From CALAED01 sp937891035 (lineage in GTDB: Bacteria > Actinomycetota > Actinomycetes > Streptosporangiales > Streptosporangiaceae), in contig DASQSZ010000076.1 in NCBI GenBank assembly GCA_035642125.1, positions 1 to 29,853 on the forward strand: a stretch of DNA of 29,853 nucleotides, in the 5' to 3' direction. The notes under the pieces are model-generated. The model saw only the letters and a program-made list of their open reading frames with translations, was not told the DNA's origin and made no database searches. Shown here piece after piece: positions 8,371-14,570 of this stretch. The position numbers and the translations under genes were made by a program. The stretch's first letter is position 1, and each line of letters begins with the position of its first letter.

Positions 8371-9744
8371 GTGCGACCGATCACGATTGGGAGGGCGATC
8401 TTGAGGAAGATCACGGGCCGCACCCTGCGGCCGGCCGGCTTGGCGCTGCGTGCCGCGAGAGTGGGCTGCACAGTGTTTGGTTACGGGCTGCTGTTCGGCG
8501 CGTCCGCTGCCGGTCGCCTGCTCGGCCGGGGGCGAGGTGGCCGCGGCACAAGGGGCGGCGGCTTGAGCGACGGTGAGAAGTGGGTCAAGATGCTCACCCG
8601 CCTTGGGCCGTCCTACATCAAGATCGGCCAGCTCGTGAGCACCCGCAGGGACATGCTGCCGCCGGCGGTGACCGGACCGCTGGGTCGGCTGACCGATTCG
8701 GCGCCGCCACCGAGCAGGCGGCGTGTCCAGCGGGCGGTCCGGTCCGCCTACGCCGGATCGCACTGGCCGTTCCGCGAGTTCGCATGGGAGCCGGTGGCCT
8801 GCGGCAGCATCGCAACCGTGCACGAGGCGACCACAAGGGACGGCCGTCGGGTCGCGGTCAAGGTGCGCCGCCCGGGCATCCAGACGGTGATGGAGCGGGA
8901 TTTCGCGCTGACGCGCGCCGTGATGGGTGCGCTCGGGGCCGTCCCGAAGCTGCGAAAGATGCCGTTCAAGGTGATGCATGAGCAGGTCGGTTCGGCGATC
9001 CTGCGGCAGCTTGACTTCCGCGCGGAGGCCGCGGCGCTGACCGAGCTGCGGGCGAACCTGTCCGGGTTCGACAATGTGCACATCCCTGAGCCGCTGCCCG
9101 GGCTGTGTACGCCCGAGAGCGTGGTGATGGAGTACATCGGCGATCTGAAGCGCTTCGAGCCCCATGACCTCGACGCCGACTCACGGCGCCAGGTGGTGCG
9201 GGCGGTGCTGGCCGCGGTCTACGAGATGTTGTTCATCGACGGCGTTGTGCACTGCGACCTGCACCCCGGCAATCTGTACTTCGACGAGCGCGGCGGCCTG
9301 GTCATGCTCGACGCGGGGTTCGTGATCCGGCTGCCGGACGAGGTGCGCCGTTCGTTCGCCGACTTCTTCATCAACATGGCGATGGGCGACGGCTGGACCT
9401 GCGCGCAGATCGTCATCGAAAGCGCCGCGCACATCGCCGACGACTGTGATGTGGTGGGCTTCCGCACCGCCCTGTCCGAGCTCGTCAAGGAGGCGTCCGG
9501 AACCAGGTCCGGCCAGTTCGACCTGGCACGGTTCGCCGGTCGGCTGTTCGATCTGCAGCGCCGCTTCGGACTTTTCCCGGCGCCTGAGTTCGCCTTCCCG
9601 CTGCTGTCGCTGCTGGTCATCGAGGGGATGATCAAGGACTTCGACAGCGGTGTCGACTTTCAGGCCGAGGCCGTGCCGATCCTGCGGCGCCGCAACATGC
9701 CGCGGGACAGGAGTAAGGCTTCACCGGTGAGATCCGGGGGCTGA
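8371..9744 (+). CDS. UbiB/ABC1 (AarF)-family atypical kinase-like protein
   Basis: A 457-residue member of the ABC1/ADCK/UbiB protein-kinase-like family. Visible motifs are the KxGQ signature (Lys84-Gln87 in YIKIGQLVSTR), the substitute for the glycine-rich loop (A143-C-G-S146, where the family usually has AAAS), the VAVKV lysine Lys164, the catalytic-loop block HCDLHPGN (Asp296, Asn301), and the metal-binding Asp314 in LDAGF in place of the usual LDFG. UbiB proteins act as membrane-associated ATPases in isoprenoid lipid and quinone metabolism. GTG 8371 lies 9 nt after the flavin reductase stop; TTG 8401, preceded by GGGAGGG, is an alternative. It is last in the operon, before a strong hairpin. 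Its role beside a polyene-forming synthase is unknown; binding or mobilising a hydrophobic intermediate is only a hypothesis. Confidence 0.9.
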   Translation: MRPITIGRAILRKITGRTLRPAGLALRAARVGCTVFGYGLLFGASAAGRLLGRGRGGRGTRGGGLSDGEKWVKMLTRLGPSYIKIGQLVSTRRDMLPPAVTGPLGRLTDSAPPPSRRRVQRAVRSAYAGSHWPFREFAWEPVACGSIATVHEATTRDGRRVAVKVRRPGIQTVMERDFALTRAVMGALGAVPKLRKMPFKVMHEQVGSAILRQLDFRAEAAALTELRANLSGFDNVHIPEPLPGLCTPESVVMEYIGDLKRFEPHDLDADSRRQVVRAVLAAVYEMLFIDGVVHCDLHPGNLYFDERGGLVMLDAGFVIRLPDEVRRSFADFFINMAMGDGWTCAQIVIESAAHIADDCDVVGFRTALSELVKEASGTRSGQFDLARFAGRLFDLQRRFGLFPAPEFAFPLLSLLVIEGMIKDFDSGVDFQAEAVPILRRRNMPRDRSKASPVRSGG

Positions 9745-9772
9745 TCTCGGCGCTCGCCGGGACCCCCGCTGT

Positions 9773-9813
9773 GCCGGTACGGCTCGACGTCAGGACTGTC
9801 GAACCGTACCGGC
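9773..9813. terminator. Strong hairpin between convergent genes (bidirectional terminator)
   Basis: Arms of 16 nt at 9773-9788 and 9798-9813 pair with a single mismatch around a 9 nt loop; each arm carries a GCCGGTACGG block or its complement. It lies 28 nt after the kinase stop and just beyond the 3' end of the minus-strand gene at 9821, so it can end both transcripts. There is no T-tract, as is common in high-GC actinomycetes. Confidence 0.75.
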
Positions 9814-9820
9814 GCCGCGG

Positions 9821-10702
9821 TCAGGGCATCCGCACCTTGCGCAGGAAGGCCGGGAGCAACCAAGGCCGACGCCCAGAGACGACCACCGCGCCGCTCAGCG
9901 CCGTGCGGACCACGCTTGTTCTGTGGAACAGCATCAGGTTCAGGGCGGCGGGGCGGAAGCGGATGCGCACGTCGGCCCGGCCGGACGGTTCCTCGGCGCG
10001 AAACACGCCGGTCCCCAGGGCGATCGTGACCGGCACGGTGTGGGCTGATCGGAATTCCACCGCAATGCCGCCGCGACGGACCGGACGATCGTCGTGCAGG
10101 AGGACGCCGGTGCCGTTCCGGATGATCTCGACGACGAAGAGATCCATGAACAGCCCGGCCTCGTCGTCCGGGATCCGCCAGGGCACCCCGGTGCCGCGGG
10201 CGATGTCCCGTCCATGGATGTGCAGCTCGTTCATCATGTGTGCGAAGACGCCGGCGAGCGGAAGCCGCGAACCGCCGAGCCATTCGACGATTCCGCCCGG
10301 GTCGTCGTCGGCGGTGTGGGTAAGCATCTCGCCGATGGAGGAACGCAGCCGGTCGGCCAGTCTCGCCGGGTCGCGCTCCCGGTACGCGCGCAGTTGCGCG
10401 GGGTTGAGGTCGGTACGCAGGTTATCGACGGTGGCGGTGCGCATGTGCTGTCGAACTTCAGGAATGGGCAACGGTCCGGTCGCGGCCGAGCCCAGGACCG
10501 TGTAGTTCCACGCGACGCCGGTGACGTGCGCCGCGGTCTCGGCGACCGACCAGTGGTCGGTCGCCAGGACCGAGGGATCGGGCGTGGACTCGATGAGAGC
10601 CGCGAACCGTTCACCACAGTCGCTGACGGCGGCACGAACGGCCGTCCACTTCTCCTGGGTGACGCGGGTGGCGGCCGCCGTGCGCATAGGGGTCTTTGCC
10701 AT
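9821..10702 (-). CDS. Mycothiol-dependent maleylpyruvate isomerase/DinB-like family protein
   Basis: A 293-residue protein of the DinB-like MDMPI_N superfamily, whose members bind a metal and often use mycothiol. The N-terminal four-helix bundle is recognisable by DHWSVAETAAHVTGVAW and by the metal-ligand segment MMNELHIHGRDIARGTG. The C-terminal part (about 190-290) is a mixed domain containing RADVRIRFRPAALNLMLF, consistent with a sterol-carrier-like or MDMPI_C-type domain. The start was set at the internal ATG at 10702 because GGAAAGG lies 6 nt upstream of it; the frame opens 24 nt earlier. It converges on the synthase operon. Substrate cannot be told from sequence: isomerase, thiol S-transferase and detoxification roles are all known in this superfamily. 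Confidence 0.8.
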   Translation of the reverse strand: MAKTPMRTAAATRVTQEKWTAVRAAVSDCGERFAALIESTPDPSVLATDHWSVAETAAHVTGVAWNYTVLGSAATGPLPIPEVRQHMRTATVDNLRTDLNPAQLRAYRERDPARLADRLRSSIGEMLTHTADDDPGGIVEWLGGSRLPLAGVFAHMMNELHIHGRDIARGTGVPWRIPDDEAGLFMDLFVVEIIRNGTGVLLHDDRPVRRGGIAVEFRSAHTVPVTIALGTGVFRAEEPSGRADVRIRFRPAALNLMLFHRTSVVRTALSGAVVVSGRRPWLLPAFLRKVRMP

Positions 10703-11263
10703 CCTGCGCCTTTCCGCCCGGTCCACCCGAGCTCACTGAGACCATCGTGATCCACACGTCGGCGTCGCGTGAACCAGTGCTGCCATCGCAGACCGTTCCG
10801 GCCGGTGCCGTGCGCTCGCGGTGAGGGGAACCGCGGTAGCGGGCGCATCGCCGACGGCGACGGCCTCAGCCGTCATTATGCGCACGGATATAGGGCGTTA
10901 ACCTCTCACGCATTGCGGTATCCGAGAGCGATCCGTGGCGATGAACATGACGCAATACAGGAGATGCGCTGATCGCGGGGCGCGGATGAGGATGCAATCG
11001 CGTCGATCGGCATCGGATCAATGCTGACCTGAACCAATTGGGCGCCGAACCGTGCCACATGTTCGATGGAGTTGATCTGATGTTGGTGAGCCTGACCGGC
11101 GGCAGAACGAGCGGAGCGCGGAAGCCGTACTCGCCGCCGCGCGGCGCCAGGTGACCGGGCCGATCGCCCGCCGGCATCAGATGTCGCCCTCGATGCACGG
11201 ATCTGATGACCGAGCGAGGGATGGATCGAGACGAACATGACCTCGAACGGGGAGGGAGGGGCG
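10703..11263. other. Intergenic region between the divergent mycothiol-family and carboxylase genes
   Basis: About 560 nt with no supported gene. It is locally less GC-rich (for example 10870-10960 and 11020-11090) than the flanks, which suits a divergent promoter region. No convincing -35/-10 pair, operator or RNA fold was found. A short frame at 11059-11155 starting MFDGVDLML has no ribosome binding site and is not called. The stretch ends in GGGGAGGGAGGGG, the ribosome binding site of the carboxylase gene. Confidence 0.45.
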
Positions 11264-12943
11264 GTGAGCGCCTCGGAAATCCACTTGGTACCGGTTCCAA
11301 TGCCACGGACCAATGGGGCCGGCGGGCATCGCGGCCGCGGCGTGGTCGTACCGGTGGCCGAACCGTCCCATGACGCGTCGGCGCGCGAGCTGACCCGGAC
11401 GATGCGGGGCTTACGTGAACAGAGTGAGGAACTGCGCGCTCGTACGGTAGCCGGCCGCCGCGAGGCGGTGGAGCGGCAGCACGGGCTCGGCAAAAAAACG
11501 GCGCGAGAACGGCTCGAACTCCTCCTCGACGACGACTCGTTCATCGAGATCGAGCTGTACCGGCGGCATCAGGCGCATGGGATGAAGGTCGGCGAGAATC
11601 GTCCGGCGACGGACGGCGTGGTCGCGGGTTCCGGCACGATCTACGGTCGCCGCGTCTTCGTCTACGCCCAAGACTTCACCATCTTCGGCGGATCGCTGGG
11701 CCAAGCCCACGCCGCGAAGATCCACAAGGTGATGGACATGGCGCTGGCGAACGGGGCCCCGCTCATCGGCCTCAACGACAGCGGGGGTGCGCGGATCCAG
11801 GAGGGCGTCATGGCCCTCGACGGCTACGGCGGGATCTTCTACCGCAACGTCCAGGCGTCTGGGGTCATCCCACAGATCAGCGTCGTCATGGGACCCTGCG
11901 CCGGGGGAGCGGCCTACTCGCCCGCGCTGACCGACTTCACCTTCATGGTGCGCGAGACCGCTCAGATGTACCTGACGGGGCCGGACGTGGTCGAGGCGGT
12001 CAGCGGCCGGCGCGTCACGCACGCCGAGCTCGGCGACGCCGGCGTCCACGGCGGGCGCACCGGCTTGGCCTCGTTCGTCTACGACGACGAGGAAACCTGC
12101 CTGGAGGACGTGCGCTACCTGGTCTCGCTGCTGCCTGGCAACAATCTCGAGCCGGCGCCCGCCGGTCCGGCTCGTGGGGCGACCTCGGACGAACGGCCGC
12201 GTTTCGCCGAGATAGTGCCGATCGAGCCGAACAAGCCGTACGACATGCGGCTTGTGCTCGCGGAGCTGCTTGACGACGGGGAGTTCATCGAGGTGCACGA
12301 GGCCTGGGCGCAGAACGTGCTCTGCGCGTTGGGCCGTATCGACGGCGGGGTCGTGGGCGTGGTCGCCAACCAGCCCATGGTGCTTGCCGGGGTCCTGGAC
12401 GTGGACGCCGCCCAGAAGGCGGCCCGGTTCGTACGATTCTGCGACGCGTTCGGCGTCCCGCTGGTGACGCTGGTCGACGTGCCAGGCTTCCTGCCCGGCA
12501 TCGACCAGGAGCACGCCGGCATCATCCGGCACGGCGCCAAGCTGCTGTACGCCTATTGCCAGGCCACCGTGCCGCGCGTTCAGGTGATCTTGCGCAAAGC
12601 CTACGGCGGGGCGTACATCGTGATGGACTCGCGCTCCATCGGCTCGGACCTGTCCTTGGCCTGGCCGACGAACGAGATCGCGGTGATGGGGGCGGAGGCC
12701 GCGGTCAACCTGCTGTTCCGCAAGGAGCTTGCCCTCACCGCCGACCCGGTACAGCTGCGGACGGAGCTGGTGACGGAGTACGCCGAGCAGCTCATGCATC
12801 CGTACTACGCCGCCGAACGCGGGCTGGTCGACGACGTGATCGACCCGGCGCAGACCAGGTCCATGGTCGCCCGCGGCCTGCAGATGCTGCGCGACAAGCA
12901 CAAGGAGCAGCCGCGGCGCAAGCACGGCAACGCGCCGCTATGA
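11264..12943 (+). CDS. Acyl-CoA carboxylase carboxyltransferase (beta) subunit, AccD/PccB family
   Basis: A biotin-dependent carboxyltransferase subunit of 559 residues, usual for the actinobacterial acyl-CoA carboxylase beta family. It moves CO2 from carboxybiotin on a partner alpha subunit to acetyl-, propionyl- or longer acyl-CoA. Visible blocks are DFTIFGGSLGQAHAAKI, GLNDSGGARIQEGV, the oxyanion-forming GPCAGGAAYSPAL, DVPGFLPGIDQEHAGIIRHGAKLL, and the second CoA-site block RKAYGGAYIVM. Ile452 occupies the place where propionyl-specific PccB enzymes carry Asp (Asp422 in Streptomyces coelicolor PccB); Ile there goes with acceptance of acetyl-CoA. GTG 11264 was preferred to ATG 11237 because the purine-rich ribosome binding site at 11249-11261 precedes it. 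The protein has about 45 extra N-terminal residues of low complexity. No alpha or biotin-carrier subunit is in the window. Confidence 0.93.
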   Translation: MSASEIHLVPVPMPRTNGAGGHRGRGVVVPVAEPSHDASARELTRTMRGLREQSEELRARTVAGRREAVERQHGLGKKTARERLELLLDDDSFIEIELYRRHQAHGMKVGENRPATDGVVAGSGTIYGRRVFVYAQDFTIFGGSLGQAHAAKIHKVMDMALANGAPLIGLNDSGGARIQEGVMALDGYGGIFYRNVQASGVIPQISVVMGPCAGGAAYSPALTDFTFMVRETAQMYLTGPDVVEAVSGRRVTHAELGDAGVHGGRTGLASFVYDDEETCLEDVRYLVSLLPGNNLEPAPAGPARGATSDERPRFAEIVPIEPNKPYDMRLVLAELLDDGEFIEVHEAWAQNVLCALGRIDGGVVGVVANQPMVLAGVLDVDAAQKAARFVRFCDAFGVPLVTLVDVPGFLPGIDQEHAGIIRHGAKLLYAYCQATVPRVQVILRKAYGGAYIVMDSRSIGSDLSLAWPTNEIAVMGAEAAVNLLFRKELALTADPVQLRTELVTEYAEQLMHPYYAAERGLVDDVIDPAQTRSMVARGLQMLRDKHKEQPRRKHGNAPL

Positions 12944-12986
12944 CGTGCCGGAGTGAGCCGGAGCAAGGTGAGCTGGGCTGGGGCCA

Positions 12987-13724
12987 ATGAACATGGATCA
13001 AGCCGAACTACCAAGTCACGCCATCTACCGGCAAGTGCGGGAAAACGTCATCGGATTGCTGACCGAGCGTGCGGACGCCGCCGGCCGCGGCGTGCCCGCC
13101 TGTCCCGGATGGACCGTAGGCGACCTGGTGCACCACCTCGTCGGCATTTGCGCGAGGGTGATCGGCCGCCTGTCAGGCCAGGGCCAAAGCCAGGGCCAGG
13201 GGCAGGCCCAGGCCCACGGCCCGGCACCGGAGGCTGCGCCGAGCGGTGAATCCGACCTGGCCAAGCTCCTCATCCGGTGGGCCGAGCTCGGCGAGTGCCT
13301 GGACCGGCTGTCCGTCGAGGTCGCCCTTCCGCGCGGCCACATCTTGGCGATGGACGCCTTCACTCATGAGCTCGACCTGCGGAGCACTCTGAAGCTGCCG
13401 CCGCCGGCGGGTCATCCCGGCTACCCCGGCATGCTCGCCGTAGTGATCGACGGTCTGTCCGAAGAGGTGGTGGGCCGCGGTCTTCCGTCGCTGCGCATCG
13501 AGCTGCCGGGCGCTCACTGGATCGCCGGCCGGGACCGGCGACCGGCCGCGACCGTGTGGGCTCCTGGTCCGCACGATCTTTACCGTACGCTGACCGGGCG
13601 ACGTACGTGCGCGCAGATCACAGCGCTGAGCTGGAGCGCTGATCCGGCGCCTTGGCTGCCGGCGTTCGCGTGGGGGCCGTTCAGTCCCCCGGCTCGGCCC
13701 GCCGAGGAGCCGGTCGGCTGCTGA
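12987..13724 (+). CDS. Maleylpyruvate isomerase/DinB-like family protein with a Gln-Gly insert
   Basis: A 245-residue protein of the same superfamily as the gene at 9821, but only distantly similar to it. ACPGWTVGDLVHHLVGI is the classic N-terminal signature and MDAFTHELDLRSTL carries the expected metal-binding His. A low-complexity insert, GQGQSQGQGQAQAHG, lies near residues 64-78 between the first two helices. The ATG at 12987 lies 43 nt after the carboxylase stop, so the two probably form an operon; a second in-frame ATG two codons on is also possible, and no strong ribosome binding site is visible. The 3' end overlaps the convergent TetR gene by 44 nt. The family call is sound; the substrate is unknown. 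Confidence 0.8.
   Translation: MNMDQAELPSHAIYRQVRENVIGLLTERADAAGRGVPACPGWTVGDLVHHLVGICARVIGRLSGQGQSQGQGQAQAHGPAPEAAPSGESDLAKLLIRWAELGECLDRLSVEVALPRGHILAMDAFTHELDLRSTLKLPPPAGHPGYPGMLAVVIDGLSEEVVGRGLPSLRIELPGAHWIAGRDRRPAATVWAPGPHDLYRTLTGRRTCAQITALSWSADPAPWLPAFAWGPFSPPARPAEEPVGC
13175..13220 (+). repeat. Degenerate GGCCAG/CAGGGC repeat within a mycothiol-family gene
   Basis: A run of short repeats built on GGCCAGG and GGCCAAAG variants encodes the Gln-Gly tract in the 12987-13724 protein. It is in frame and sits between helices 2 and 3 of the predicted bundle, so its length could vary without breaking the fold. Confidence 0.65.
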
Positions 13725-14466
13725 CCTTGGCCAGCGCGCTCGCCGGCCGCCGCCGGCCGTTCGCGGCCGCGGCCTCGGTCGACGGCAGGTTCTCCGGTCC
13801 GGCCGTCGGCACGGAGGCGATCTCTGTGGCGAAACGCAACCGGGACGCCGTCACTGACCGGGCGGCCGCGTCGTGGTCATCGCCGGCGCCGACCATCAGG
13901 CCCACCAGCTGGGCCTCGAAACACCGGTCGGCGTCGTACGGTGCGATCAGGTAGTCGCCGAGCTCGAGCGTGATCAGCCCGTGGGTGGCGCTCCACATCT
14001 GGTGCGCGACCAACTCGGCGTCGCCCGCCCGGAACCGGCCGGCGGCGAAGCAGCGCTCCGCGCACTCGACCACGTTGCTCAGCGTGTACCGTCCGTGCTG
14101 CCGGTCGTCCTCGGTCAGCGAGAAGCCGCCGGGCGCCGAGCCGCCGAACATCACGGCATACAGGTGGGAGTTGGCCAGCGCGTTGTGCCGATAGCCCCGG
14201 CCGAGCAGGGCCATGTCGGCCACCGGGTCGTCGGTCCGCCGCACATGGGTGAGGTAGCGCTGGAGTCGGGCGAAGCCCTCGTACACCATTTCCCGCACCA
14301 GTTCGCTCATCGCGCCGAAGTAGGTGTAGACGACCATGGTCGAGGCATCGGCCTCGGCGGCGATGCGCCGCGTGGTGAGCGCCTGTGGCCCTTCTTCGGC
14401 GAGCAACCGGGCGGCGATGTCGATGATCGCCGTCCGAATCTGCGGGTCTAGTCGACGTGGGCTCAT
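13681..14466 (-). CDS. TetR-family transcriptional regulator
   Basis: A 261-residue TetR-type repressor. The N-terminal helix-turn-helix is seen in ALTTRRIAAEADASTMVVYTYFGAMSELV at about residues 25-55, followed by a helical ligand-binding domain that includes HQMWSATHGLITLELGDYL, a TetR_C-like segment. About 50 C-terminal residues rich in Ala, Pro and Arg are probably disordered. Start ATG 14466 was chosen because the helix-turn-helix begins shortly after it; the frame upstream reads through the promoter region. It is divergent from the carotenoid-oxygenase-like gene, with only about 100 nt between start codons. That short gap holds a promoter and inverted repeats, so it most likely represses its neighbour and itself. 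The inducing ligand is unknown. Confidence 0.9.
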   Translation of the reverse strand: MSPRRLDPQIRTAIIDIAARLLAEEGPQALTTRRIAAEADASTMVVYTYFGAMSELVREMVYEGFARLQRYLTHVRRTDDPVADMALLGRGYRHNALANSHLYAVMFGGSAPGGFSLTEDDRQHGRYTLSNVVECAERCFAAGRFRAGDAELVAHQMWSATHGLITLELGDYLIAPYDADRCFEAQLVGLMVGAGDDHDAAARSVTASRLRFATEIASVPTAGPENLPSTEAAAANGRRRPASALAKVSSRPAPRRAEPGD

Positions 14467-14467
14467 A

Positions 14468-14517
14468 TTGACATTGTTGCATAACGTCGATATGTTCAAA
14501 AACACAACGGTGTTATG
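14468..14517 (+). promoter_or_regulatory. Sigma-70-like promoter with probable TetR operator
   Basis: TTGACA at 14468-14473 is followed after exactly 17 nt by TATGTT at 14491-14496, a good -35/-10 pair reading toward the carotenoid-oxygenase-like gene. Just downstream lies an inverted repeat, AACAC/GTGTT with a 4 nt centre (14501-14514), at the expected transcription start. CATAAC at 14480-14485 and its complement GTTATG at 14512-14517 form a wider pair of arms. The block is clearly more AT-rich than its surroundings. Binding by the adjacent TetR protein is inferred from position. Confidence 0.65.
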
Positions 14518-14570
14518 TAAAGGTGGGCAACCTCCGAGAGCACGTCGCCTCCGAGGGGAGGACAAGCGTG

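Noticed and set aside
7561..9165. Long minus-strand frame of 534 codons
   Set aside because: It lies opposite three well-supported genes and is the usual antisense shadow of high-GC coding DNA; its translation is rich in His, Arg and Gln with no domain.
11411..12925. 504-codon minus-strand frame opposite the carboxylase gene
   Set aside because: Antisense shadow; the plus strand carries unmistakable carboxyltransferase motifs throughout.
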